Below the pieces are notes generated by a model. That model ran no database searches. It was not told the DNA's origin and saw only the letters and a program-made list of their open reading frames with translations. A program made the position numbers and the translations under genes. Positions 27,859-38,100 of a stretch of 64,000 bases of DNA are shown here, piece after piece. How positions within the stretch are numbered: position 1 is the stretch's first letter; every line of letters starts with the position of its first letter. Where the stretch lies: NCBI GenBank assembly GCA_016720655.1, contig JADKKE010000017.1:16513-80512 (forward strand), written 5' to 3'. Source of the stretch: Bacteroidota bacterium (GTDB lineage Bacteria > Bacteroidota > Bacteroidia > AKYH767-A > 2013-40CM-41-45).

Positions 27859-28706
27859 TTTTTGTTTTGCATGAATTGCTCCAATTTTGGATACAAATTT
27901 TTACACAAGTGTTTCAACCTGTGCATGCAAATTTTCGGATAAACTAATCGTGCGTTGTACTAAAAAAAACCCCTGGCACACTTCCACAAATGTGCGTGTG
28001 ATTTTTTCGTATTTCTATATTCTTTATTTTTCACCTTGAATCGAATAGATCAATCAAGGAGTTAATAAATTGAAATTTGTTAAAATTGAGAACAAACGTA
28101 TTTGTAATGATTCTAAGCAAGATACCTATTCATCGGCGAAAAGCAAGTTTTAGGTATGAAAATTGGGTAAGCGGCATAAAAAACTTGGTAAAAAATTGAT
28201 TTATTTATGATTTGCAATTAATTTCAAATTTGTCAAGGAACCTTTATTTACAATTGATCTTGCATGCATTCCATTTGGTCGGTGAGAAATTAAGATCTGT
28301 TGTAGAGTTTTCGACCCAATGAATTCTGTATTTACTTTTTCTGTGATATCAATGGTTCGAATTTGTTTTGGCTCTGAATTTTCAAAAAGCAGTGACCTGT
28401 TGGATTTGACGAAAGCTTTATTCCGGAACTCGATAATTCCTGTACCAAACCGGATGGAGCCAATTCCGTGATGCCTACTTCGACCGGTGTGATCGCCTGC
28501 TCAGTCCTGCTAATACTTAACATTGCTGTATTTGAAACTAGCACACTTGCTCATGAACTTTATTTATTTGTTTTGTCTTTGGTGTATCCTCTTTATCAAA
28601 GGTGAAGACGTGCTTGTAAATTTATTTATGGCAGTAGTTACTCTGGGCTATATATTGTTATCTTTAAAATGTATTTTATTTTGAATAAATGATTAACTCA
28701 TCCTAT
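27859..28706. other. Intergenic region with a T9SS gene remnant and a promoter
   Basis: About 850 bases between divergent genes. The only coding trace is the decayed C-terminus at 28201-28544, listed separately. TATCTTTA at 28669-28676, 30 nt before the next ATG, is a fair Bacteroidota -7 box. The rest is AT-rich with nothing recognisable. Confidence 0.5.
28201..28544 (-). pseudogene. Remnant of a T9SS-domain protein C-terminus
   Basis: A frame ending at 28332 reads ITELAPSGLVQELSSSGIKL then SSNPTGHCFLKIQSQNKFEP, which follows the pattern of a T9SS type A domain (xxPNPTxGxFxLxIxS). In a second frame the sense continues as ISHRPNGMHARSIVNKGSLT and NLKLIANHK before a stop at 28201-28203, again as expected for the end of the domain (...xGMYxxRIVNKGxxxxxKLIxxH). 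At least one frameshift separates the halves, no start or upstream body is present, and the YPNP Tyr is lost. It is a broken gene end. Confidence 0.5.
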
Positions 28707-30875
28707 ATGAAAACAATATACTCTCATACGATTTCAAAAGTATGCATTAAGATTTTGTTGTTTGTGTTTCTTTCAGGATACTCAATCTTGTCCGCTCAGC
28801 CAACTGCCTTCCGATACGACTCTACACTGATTCAATCCGGTTTGCAAAACGAGGACGAATGCGATGCTTATACTAACAGTATGCGCCAGGTTTTAGTAGT
28901 TACAAATACGGATAGTAGTTTCATGACATTCCTATCCGATGCAGATTACCTGAACCCTTTTTTGAACGAGACAAAGCAAGTTTATTCACTCGATTCTAAC
29001 AGGAGAGTGCAATCGCTCAGCTATCACTATGGTGATTCCTTGTCCTGGATCAACAATTCAAAGGAGATATATGCCTATGACGCGTCCGGAAGAGTCATTT
29101 GCACAACAATCCAATCCTGGTCAGACTTCCATTCTTCCTGGGTAAATTATGAACGCGACAGTACACAGTTTTCAGCTTCGGGTTTGATTACCAGAAGTGC
29201 TCAACATCTCTGGGATACGCTTTCGGCTTCCTGGACTATCCTGAGATCTTTTGATTACACTTTTGATGCAAATGACCGACTTCTCGAGCAAACAGAATTG
29301 TATTTTTTAAGCTCAGGGTCTATATTTTCCGGCACGAAATATTTGTATTCCTACAATATTAACGGGAAGCTTCTCTCATCTTATTCCCTGTTCTATTCGG
29401 TACCCTATGCGTATTGGCAAAATGCAAATGGACAAGAATATTATTATGATGCTGCCGATAGAGACACGATGGATTTAACCTTGACCGGTGATTCTGTTTT
29501 CTGGATCCCTGATACCAGGCAGGTGAAGATTTTGAACGGACTGGGATTGGTAATTCTGAACACATTTTCAACCTGGACAGCAGGAAACTGGGTAGATGTG
29601 AACCGTACTTTTTATGATTACAATGTTCAAAACCTGGATTCACTTGAAACAACTCAAACGTTTGATGGTACAGGTTGGGCTTATTCCGGTCAAATCTTTT
29701 TTACATATACGCCTACGAACCGGATTGCCGAAAGAGTAACTCAATATTGGGATGTTTCGGGCTGGGTAAACAGTTCGGATTTTCGTTTTACCTATGATGC
29801 AGCCGATTCACTTACCGAAGCGTTGTCTTCTTCCTGGGTGAATGGTGCCTGGTTGGATAATTCAAAAGACATCACCCTATATTTTAGTTATTCTCCACCG
29901 AGTATTTATACTGCTTTGCAATTGTATTCCGTCAATGATGGCTGGCAAACAGTCGATGAGCAGCGGGTTACTTATGATACAGCAAACCACATTGTGTATA
30001 CCTGGTACGACGGTCATGCCGGAATAAGTGGAGGTGAGATGTGGTACGACTTCTATGCTGACGGTACACTTTATCATGAACATGGTTATGGTTGTTCGAT
30101 GGGAGGACTTGGTAGTATTGTGGACCGCTATCATTATCATCTGCTCAATGTTGACGTTCAGCTTAACCCTTCGTCAGGATGTCCGGGTGATACATTGATG
30201 CCAGTTGTAAATGTTACAGGCGATAATGCACCGTTTACATTTTTATGGACACCCGGTGGAGCAGTTTCGGATTCTACGTTGGCTGAGCCTTATTTATTTC
30301 CAATTGGTTCGACCGATTATTATCTCTCGGCATATGATGATAGTGGCAGTGTGTCAATTCGGGAAGTGATGGCTCGAACATTTGTTCCTGTTCCTGTAGA
30401 TCTTGGCCCGGATACACTTCTTTGTACCGGAGTAGCGTATGTTTTGGATGCAGGAAATCAATTTAATCAATACTTGTGGCAGGATGGAAGTACTCTCTCA
30501 TCTTTTGCATTTACTGCCGGAGCGCCTGGAAATTATTACTATTCTGTTCTTGTTACTGATTCGAATCAATGCAGGAATGTGGATTCTGTTCAGGTGACTG
30601 TTGATGCATGCAATGCGATTGCAGAGTATAATTTCAATGATGTTGTTTTTTATCCGAATCCAGCGGACAATAATTTCTGCATCATTCAGAAAGGTTCGTC
30701 TGAGAAATTTATAATAAGCCTGAATGCATTTGATGGTAAGTCGATTCTGGATTTGGAGAGTGAAACGAATTCGATTTGTATAGATACAAAAGCGTTATCT
30801 GATGGTGTTTATATTTGTACGTTCCGGACGATAAATAGTGTACCGCGGAAAAGTAAAGTTATTGTAAAGCATTAA
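28707..30875 (+). CDS. Secreted repeat protein with T9SS domain
   Basis: 722 aa from the ATG at 28707 (MKTIYSHTISKVCIKILLFV...); a start at 28689 is in frame. Signal peptide ends near LSAQ. Residues about 60-440 are repeats of about 45 residues with the pattern YDxxxRxxxxxxxxWxxxxxxWVN (for example TFDANDRLLEQTELYF, TYDAADSLTEALSSSWVNG), similar to the YD/RHS-like repeats of Bacteroidota surface proteins. An Ig-like part follows (LGPDTLLCTGVAYVLDAGNQ, LWQDGST). The end is a T9SS type A domain (VVFYPNPADNNFCII...SDGVYICTF). Function unknown; no catalytic motif seen. Confidence 0.75.
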   Translation: MKTIYSHTISKVCIKILLFVFLSGYSILSAQPTAFRYDSTLIQSGLQNEDECDAYTNSMRQVLVVTNTDSSFMTFLSDADYLNPFLNETKQVYSLDSNRRVQSLSYHYGDSLSWINNSKEIYAYDASGRVICTTIQSWSDFHSSWVNYERDSTQFSASGLITRSAQHLWDTLSASWTILRSFDYTFDANDRLLEQTELYFLSSGSIFSGTKYLYSYNINGKLLSSYSLFYSVPYAYWQNANGQEYYYDAADRDTMDLTLTGDSVFWIPDTRQVKILNGLGLVILNTFSTWTAGNWVDVNRTFYDYNVQNLDSLETTQTFDGTGWAYSGQIFFTYTPTNRIAERVTQYWDVSGWVNSSDFRFTYDAADSLTEALSSSWVNGAWLDNSKDITLYFSYSPPSIYTALQLYSVNDGWQTVDEQRVTYDTANHIVYTWYDGHAGISGGEMWYDFYADGTLYHEHGYGCSMGGLGSIVDRYHYHLLNVDVQLNPSSGCPGDTLMPVVNVTGDNAPFTFLWTPGGAVSDSTLAEPYLFPIGSTDYYLSAYDDSGSVSIREVMARTFVPVPVDLGPDTLLCTGVAYVLDAGNQFNQYLWQDGSTLSSFAFTAGAPGNYYYSVLVTDSNQCRNVDSVQVTVDACNAIAEYNFNDVVFYPNPADNNFCIIQKGSSEKFIISLNAFDGKSILDLESETNSICIDTKALSDGVYICTFRTINSVPRKSKVIVKH

Positions 30876-30951
30876 ACTAAAAGGAAAGCAGGTTGTTTTT
30901 AAAAATCAGGTTTGAATGATTCAATTTATCCTTGCTGTAAAGAATTTGATA

Positions 30952-31995
30952 TCATTCCTGTTTTTGCCGGTAATACGAGTCAATTCTTTCTTGTACATTT
31001 TCCCTGATATTCGAATAAAATAAATTGTAATCACTCACATGGTAATTTCTACCAACACGAAAATAGCCTCGCTTTTTCGGTTTGTGTATCCATAACAGTC
31101 CGTTTTGAATTTTTGCGTCAGTAATTCCCTTGTCAACGCGGTCAAATCGCCTGGGCAATCCACCAAGATTTAATTCTTTTCCTGCGTACGAAGTATCGCA
31201 TTTCCAAAGCAGGGGATTGGTGCAATATACATTTGAGCCGATGAATTCATTTGTACTTTTTGCTCCCCACTTGTATGTATTCCAGGAAAGGATGCACCCG
31301 GTTTGTGTTGCTGAATCACAAGCTGGGATATTTTTATAAATACTGTCGGTTTTAAATCCTATGATGTAAGCAGCCACCAATTGTTTTTGCAATACAGGAT
31401 TGTTATCAAAAAAATCGTGCAGGAGATGATATGCATGCCGGCTTCCCTGACTGTGGGCTGCAATCACAAAAGGCCTTCCCTGATTGTAATTAAGGAGATA
31501 ATATTGAAAGGCACGGACCACATCTTCATAAGCGAGATCGAGTGCTTTTTTTCCATTCTCTCCGGCTCGTTTTGTAAATGAGTAAAGTGTGGCCTGCCGG
31601 TATCTTGGTGCGTAAACTTTACACGATCCGTTGAATGCACTGGCCTGAAAACGGATTGGGTAAATATCAACTCTTTTGTTCAACTTCTTGTTGTGGATAT
31701 CACCGTTCCAGCCTTTTCCACTAAAATCAAGAGTAGGATGGATATAAAACACATCGACTTTAGCAAATGCTTGTCCGTCGATCATTCCGGAGCCCGGAGG
31801 GATTGCATCCGCACTATCTTTCATGCCCGGTAAGGCAGCCCAGCTACTGGTTTTTGAATAATCCGGAACTGGTGGTTGTTCGTACTTTGTGAAATTACGC
31901 ACAGGCTGAAAACAGCCGGTCAGCAGAGTAGAGGTGATGAGTATGAGTACTGAAATTTTTCCAAAGAATTTATTGGCCGGGAAATTTGAATTCAT
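30952..31995 (-). CDS. DUF3089 alpha/beta-hydrolase-like lipoprotein
   Basis: 347 aa. A lipoprotein signal peptide with lipobox LLTGC (Cys near residue 28). The DUF3089 features are present: VDVFYIHPTLDFSGKGWNGD, the Tyr-rich APRYRQATLYSF, and the nucleophile elbow AAHSQGSRH (G-x-S-x-G-like HSQGS), followed by PLLWKCDTSYAG. An esterase-type fold is expected on the periplasmic or outer face; the substrate is unknown. It is transcribed opposite to its neighbours and appears monocistronic. Confidence 0.85.
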   Translation of the reverse strand: MNSNFPANKFFGKISVLILITSTLLTGCFQPVRNFTKYEQPPVPDYSKTSSWAALPGMKDSADAIPPGSGMIDGQAFAKVDVFYIHPTLDFSGKGWNGDIHNKKLNKRVDIYPIRFQASAFNGSCKVYAPRYRQATLYSFTKRAGENGKKALDLAYEDVVRAFQYYLLNYNQGRPFVIAAHSQGSRHAYHLLHDFFDNNPVLQKQLVAAYIIGFKTDSIYKNIPACDSATQTGCILSWNTYKWGAKSTNEFIGSNVYCTNPLLWKCDTSYAGKELNLGGLPRRFDRVDKGITDAKIQNGLLWIHKPKKRGYFRVGRNYHVSDYNLFYSNIRENVQERIDSYYRQKQE

Positions 31996-32198
31996 GGCTT
32001 AAAGGTAAGATTATAGATTACTTATTCCGGAGTCATAATGCGGATCATCCGAAAGTCAATTCCGGATTGGTTCGGTTTTCGGAAATAATTTCCATACCAT
32101 GACGAATCTCAGTTTATCCGATACCTGCAATTTGTTTATCTTTATCCTTCTTCTGCGTTCCCCTTGCGCTGATCGTGCGTTTTTTAAAAATTATAATT

Positions 32199-34808
32199 AT
32201 GAAATTTGCAAGGGCATTAAGTTGGGTTGCTGGATTTCTGTTTTTCTTTTTGGATTCAGAAAAATCAGTGGCATTTCTTCCAACACCGGATCATGTTGTT
32301 GTTGTTGTTTTAGAAAATCATGCATACCAGCAGATCGTTGCTTCGCCTGCAGCACCCTATATTAACGGCTTATTCAATGATCCGAGATGTGCATTGTTCA
32401 CACAATCTTTTGGTCTTTCTCATCCTAGTCAGCCGAATTATATTCAGCTTTTCTCTGGTTCTAATCAAGGAGTCACTGATAATAATGTGCCTGACCTGAT
32501 TCCATTTTCCAGCTTAAACCTGGGTGCTTCATTAATTGGAGCGGGCAGAACCTTTGCAGGATATTCGGAAGATCTTCCTTCCGTTGGTGCTACCGATTCA
32601 ATATTCGGATTGTATGCACGCAAACACAATCCCTGGGTCAACTGGCAAGGCGCTGTCTCGAATGCAGTTCCGTCCGCGTGCAATCAACCATTCACTGCTT
32701 TTCCATCCAATTTTGCATCGCTGCCTACTGTTTCTTTTGTTGTACCCAACCTGGCAAATGATATGCACAATGGTACTGATCCTACTCGTATTACTACAGG
32801 GGATAGCTGGGTGCAAAATCACTTTGATGCTTACATTCAATGGGCAAAAACAAACAATAGTTTATTGATACTGACTTTTGATGAGGATGATGATGTTTCC
32901 AGTCAGCATATTTTGACATGCATTATTGGTGAACATGTGATTTCGGGATCTTATTCCAATACAATCAACCATTACAATGTATTGCGGATGATTGAAGACA
33001 TGTATGCATTGCCTCATGCCGGAGCAGCGGCTACGGCTACAACAATTGATTATTGCTTCAGTGCTTGCGCCCAGCTTCCAACGATTTCTGCAAGTGGACC
33101 ATTGAGTTTTTGCCAGGGCGGTTCAGTTACATTGACAGCATCTGCAGGTGCTTCTTATCTCTGGTCAAACGGAGCAACAACAAATTCAATCAATGTAAGC
33201 ACTTCAGGGAATTTTTATGTTTCAATCACTGATGGACTGGGTTGTACTTCCACAGCTGCAGCTGTCACTACTTCTGTTTTAAATTTTTCTGCAACAGCGA
33301 CTGTTTTTACAGAAAGCATGGGAAACGTTAGTGGGACGACTGCTATTTCGACTCATGAAACTGCAAATGGATTTGACAATGATTCCTATACAATGTCAGG
33401 AACAAGTGACATCCGGAACACGTCGGCGTCTACAACAAGCAATTATCCCACTGCTTCAGGAGGCGCAAATATTTTCATCACCAATACTGTGGGAAGGAAT
33501 TTTACTATCAGCGGAATCAATACTGCCGGACTTTCCGGAATGCAACTCTCATTTGGAATCCTGAAGAATACCACAGCATCAAATGGTTCCGACTTCCAGG
33601 TCCTCGTGAGTACGGATGGTGCCAATTTCACCCAGGTGTTTTTCCCGGTCTTGCCAAGCGGTTCAGGAACAGCTGTCTGGACATATCGGACGATAAGTTC
33701 TGGAATTCCGTCAGCGTCTAACCTGAGTATTCAGTTTAAGCAGACTGGTACAACAACTCAATACAGATTGGATGATGTTGTGTTGACCTATCCTGTCAGT
33801 TTCCCTGCAATCACTGCATCCGGTCCGACTACTTTTTGTCAGGGTTCATCCGTGATTCTTTCGTGTACACCGGCTCCGGCTTATACCTGGTCCAATGGTG
33901 CGACAACATCTTCAATTACTGTCACGAATTCCGGAAATTTCTCAGTTGCAGTTGCCGGAGACAATGGCTGCACTGCAACAAGCAATACGATTGCTGTAGC
34001 AGTAAACTTTCCTCCGGTCATTTCTTCTTTCAGTCCGTCTTCAGCTATTTCCGGAGAAGTTATTACAGTGTTAGGGTCGAATTTTAACGGAGTGAGTTCT
34101 GTTAAGTTAAATGGTGTTTCCACACTCTACTCAATAGTCAATTCATCACAACTTACTTTCACAGTTCCGTCAGGGGCAGGAAGTGGGACCATCTCAGTGA
34201 CTACATCATGCGGTACTGTCAACAGTAGCGGAACGCTAACTGTTCTCCAGTTTTCATCTCTTCAGATTCATCTTCTCATCGAAGGATTTTATCTTGGGAG
34301 TGGACTCATGCAGGAAGTAATCAGTAGTGCTGTTTGCGATACTATAACCGTGGATTTGCATAACCCCAATCCGCCTTACAATACAGTTGTTTCCGATACA
34401 AAACCAATCACCACTTCCGGCACCGGCATATTTTTATTCCCTTCACAATTTAGCGGAACATCCTATTACATTGGTATCCGGCACAGAAACAGTTTAGAAA
34501 CATGGAGTGCACTTCCGGTTTTTCTAAACCCCACTTCAAGTACATTTGATTTTACAACTTCAATTCAACAAGCTTATGGTGCGAATGAAGTGCTGTTGTT
34601 CGATGGAAATGCAGCTCTGTTTAGCGGGGATATTAATCAGGATGGATTTGTGGAATCCGCCGACCTGGGTGCAATTGAAAATGCAGCGCAAATTTTTTTA
34701 AGTGGGTATTTTCCGGAAGATATTTCCGGAGATAATTTGGTTGAATCGACAGATTATAGTTTTATTGAAAACAGTACACAACAATTCATCATCGGAATTC
34801 ATCCCTAG
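32199..34808 (+). CDS. Secreted PF04185-type phosphoesterase with Ig, TIG and dockerin-like module
   Basis: 869 aa from the ATG at 32199 (MKFARALSWVAGFLFFF); a GTG at 32175 is also in frame. After the signal peptide, residues about 25-290 match acid phosphatase/phospholipase C-like phosphoesterases: VVVVLENHAYQQI, SHPSQPNYIQLFSG, VPNLANDMHNG, LTFDEDDD and a late His (TINHYNVLRMIED). Then an Ig-like domain (CQGGSVTLTASAGASYLWSN), a jelly-roll module of about 155 residues also found in 35154-41777, a second Ig-like repeat, a TIG domain (ISSFSPSSAISGEVITVLGS), and the 190-residue C-terminal module (SGDINQDGFVESADLGAIEN, ISGDNLVESTDYSFIEN). Probable extracellular phosphatase. Confidence 0.8.
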   Translation: MKFARALSWVAGFLFFFLDSEKSVAFLPTPDHVVVVVLENHAYQQIVASPAAPYINGLFNDPRCALFTQSFGLSHPSQPNYIQLFSGSNQGVTDNNVPDLIPFSSLNLGASLIGAGRTFAGYSEDLPSVGATDSIFGLYARKHNPWVNWQGAVSNAVPSACNQPFTAFPSNFASLPTVSFVVPNLANDMHNGTDPTRITTGDSWVQNHFDAYIQWAKTNNSLLILTFDEDDDVSSQHILTCIIGEHVISGSYSNTINHYNVLRMIEDMYALPHAGAAATATTIDYCFSACAQLPTISASGPLSFCQGGSVTLTASAGASYLWSNGATTNSINVSTSGNFYVSITDGLGCTSTAAAVTTSVLNFSATATVFTESMGNVSGTTAISTHETANGFDNDSYTMSGTSDIRNTSASTTSNYPTASGGANIFITNTVGRNFTISGINTAGLSGMQLSFGILKNTTASNGSDFQVLVSTDGANFTQVFFPVLPSGSGTAVWTYRTISSGIPSASNLSIQFKQTGTTTQYRLDDVVLTYPVSFPAITASGPTTFCQGSSVILSCTPAPAYTWSNGATTSSITVTNSGNFSVAVAGDNGCTATSNTIAVAVNFPPVISSFSPSSAISGEVITVLGSNFNGVSSVKLNGVSTLYSIVNSSQLTFTVPSGAGSGTISVTTSCGTVNSSGTLTVLQFSSLQIHLLIEGFYLGSGLMQEVISSAVCDTITVDLHNPNPPYNTVVSDTKPITTSGTGIFLFPSQFSGTSYYIGIRHRNSLETWSALPVFLNPTSSTFDFTTSIQQAYGANEVLLFDGNAALFSGDINQDGFVESADLGAIENAAQIFLSGYFPEDISGDNLVESTDYSFIENSTQQFIIGIHP

Positions 34809-35153
34809 TTTTGTTAGAATGACAAATTGGACAACTTGGCAAAACAATGTTTATGCTTGGTTAAAACATTTGGCATTGGAAAAATATAGTGTTTTGGCTT
34901 TTTCATTTCGATCCGATTTTAAATTTGAACCTGATTTTTTATTTCATCATTATTCGTATATTGTCGATTCAAATAAAGTCCTTGATAATCATTTCTGTTC
35001 CTGGTGCTTTTTTTGAAACAATAAAGACTCTAATTCTTTGCAATTCCTGAACTCCTTCAATTAAAATTCTTCTGCTTACGTGTTCAGTGACATGACTCCT
35101 GGATTGAGTTTGATCAACCTATTCATTTCTTTTAAAACATCATCCCAACTTAT
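34809..35153. other. Intergenic region without gene
   Basis: About 345 AT-rich bases before the giant gene. A frame starting at 34819 reads without conserved features and is not accepted. A TAATTCTTTG at about 35031-35040 is a weak promoter candidate. Confidence 0.4.
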
Positions 35154-38100
35154 ATGAAAAAAGTATTCTTCAGTCTCCTGATTTTCCTATCCTACCAAAC
35201 GTTGATGATTGCTGCACCTGACACCTGGGTTCAGAAAAAAGATATTGGATATTATCAGGTAGGAGGTCCGCAAGCAACAAATTTTCTCACGGCCTTTAGT
35301 ATTGGAACCAAAGGGTATATTCATACGGCTGACGATGATATGGAAAATACTGATTTGTGGGAGTATGATCCTTCATCAAACTTGTGGTCGCAAAAAGCAG
35401 ATTTTCCGGGTGTGAGAAGAACGGCTGCAGTAGGATTCGGTGTTGGCAGCAAAGGATATTATGGAACCGGTTTTAATGGGTCCAGTTATTTGCAGGATTT
35501 CTGGGAATACGATCCTTCAACGAATGCATGGACAGCAAAAGCATCTTTACCCGGGACAGCAAGATCAGAAGCCGTAGGTTTTCAGATCAGCACCAAAGGA
35601 TATGTGGGATTGGGTGGAGGGAGTGCAGGATATCTATCCGATTTTTGGGAGTACACTCCATTCACAAACAGTTGGGTGCAACGTCTCAGTTTCCCGGGGA
35701 CAGCCCGAGTGAGAGCAAGCGGTGTTGGTATCAGTACGAAAGGGTATGTCGGATTGGGAGTAAGTAGCGCAAATGTAAATTTTGCTGACATGTGGGAATA
35801 CTCAGCAGTGTCCAATACATGGTTGGCCAAAGCCGCATTTCCGGGAGCAGCGAGAAACAGGTGTGTTGCATTTCTCATTGGTTCAAAAGCATATTTCGGA
35901 TTGGGCGGAGGTGCTGTCAGTAATTATGCAGATATGTACGAGTACGATCCCGCATTCAATTCCTGGTCAACAAAAGCAAGTTTCGCAGGACTTGCAAGAT
36001 CATATGCAGTTGGTTTTAGTATAGGAACCAACGGCTATGCCGGACTGGGAAGTACCACCGGAGCTGTAGTTGATTTCTGGAAATACGATTCCGGATTAAA
36101 TTCCTGGACACAAGTTTCTGCTTTCGCCGCTGTGAACCGATTGAATCCTGCCGGATTTTGTATCAATGAAAAAATTTATTTTGGCACAGGTGATTCCAAT
36201 GATAAATTACTAAACGACTTATGGGAATGGGATCCGGGAACAGAATTGTGGACACAAAAAGCTGATTTCATCGGTGTTGCCCGGTACAATGCAGTTAGTT
36301 TCAGTATTAACGGCAAAGGATATCTTGGATTGGGTACAGCTGCAAGTGGAACGGTATCTGATTTTTATCAATACGATCCGGTAACAAATGTTTGGACAGC
36401 CAAAGCTTCCTTTGGCGGAGGAACACGAACACAAGCAGCAGGATTTGCTATCGGCGACAAAGGATATGTCGGAACAGGAGCGTCCACAACGGCTTTGGCA
36501 TCGGTCTTAAATGATTTCTGGGAATACAATCCAACAACAAATCTGTGGACACAAAAAGCCAACTTCGGCGGCGTTGCAAGATATGGGGCATCCGGTTTTG
36601 CTATTGGTACCAAAGGATATCTTGGAGCCGGTGGAGGAACAGGAACACTTGATGATTTCTGGGAATACAATCCAGCAACAAATACCTGGATTCAAAAATC
36701 AAGTATACCATTCGGGGTGAATCGTTGGGGAAGTGGTTTTAGCCTGGGCGCGATGGGTTACATTGCCGGAGGAGATTATGCCGGTTTTATGAATCGACTG
36801 ATAAAATACGACCCACTCGCGAATACCTGGGTGCAAAAAAATGATATGCCATTTGATCGCTATCGTGGATTTGCAATTTCCAGTTCAACCCGGGCGTATT
36901 ATGGTGGTGGTTCGAACATGAGTCGCCTGATGAATGATATGTGGGAGTACGAACCTGAAAATCAAATAGTGCTTTCCGCACTTGCAAGCAATAATTATTG
37001 TGCAGGCGATAGCATTCACATTTCTTTTTCGGTTTTATCCTCTTTCAGTGGCGGAAATGTTTTCACCGCACAATTGAGTAGTCTTACAGGAAGTTTTTCT
37101 TCTCCAACGACATTGGGGACACTGACATCCACAACTTCGGGAACAATTTCTACTGTGATTCCTTCAGGACTTGGTTTTGGAAACGAATACCGTATCCGCG
37201 TTGTCGCGTCTTCTCCTGTTTTGAATAGTAATGACAATGGTGCAGACCTGACCATTCGACGGTTCGAGAAAATTGTATTTACCGAACAGATGGGAAGTGT
37301 GGGAGCAACGACAGCCATATCTGCGCATGAAGCAGCCAATGGTTTCGATAATGATAGCTACACAATGACCGGTACCGGTGATATCCGGAATACAGTTCCA
37401 TCTGCAGGATATTCTGATGCATCCGGAAATGCCAATATGTTTTTTAATACTATAAACGGCAGAACTTTTCAGATAGAAGGGATAAATACTGCAGGATTGA
37501 CCGGATTGCAATTGCGTTTTGGCATTCATAAAAACGGAGTGGTCAGTACTTCTGACTTGCCGGTTCTGGAAGTAAGTTCGAATGGATCAAGCTATGCTCC
37601 ACTTACCTATTCATTGCCTTCGGGGACTGGAACAGCAACATGGTTTTATAAAGTTGCCACAGGAACAATTCCTTCCACTACGAATCTTCGAATCCGTTTC
37701 ACACAAACGAGTCTGATTCCTGTGAACATGTATCGTATTGATGATATCCGTCTTACAGCGAGTGATCCGGGTGCAGGTATTACAAGTGTTTTGCCTAATT
37801 ATATTTGCAATGGGAGTTCGGTTGCATTGAATGCAACAGCAGGATATTCCTATTTGTGGTCGAATACCGCTACCACACAAGCAACAAATGTAAACACCGT
37901 TGGTCCGCACAAATGCACCATCGGGGCTTACAATGGGTGTTCGATTGTTTCGAATTCCATTCTGCTTGTGGATACAACACCGGCAATGTTTTCAATGACC
38001 GGTGGAGGTTCTTATTGTTCTGTTCCGGGAACAGGAGTAGCCGTTGGATTGAGCGGTTCTGAAATTGGTACGAATTATCAATTGTTGTTGGATGTGTTCA

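Noticed and set aside
34702..35016. 104-codon plus-strand frame over the end of the phosphoesterase gene
   Set aside because: It begins inside the coding sequence in another frame and shows no conserved residues.
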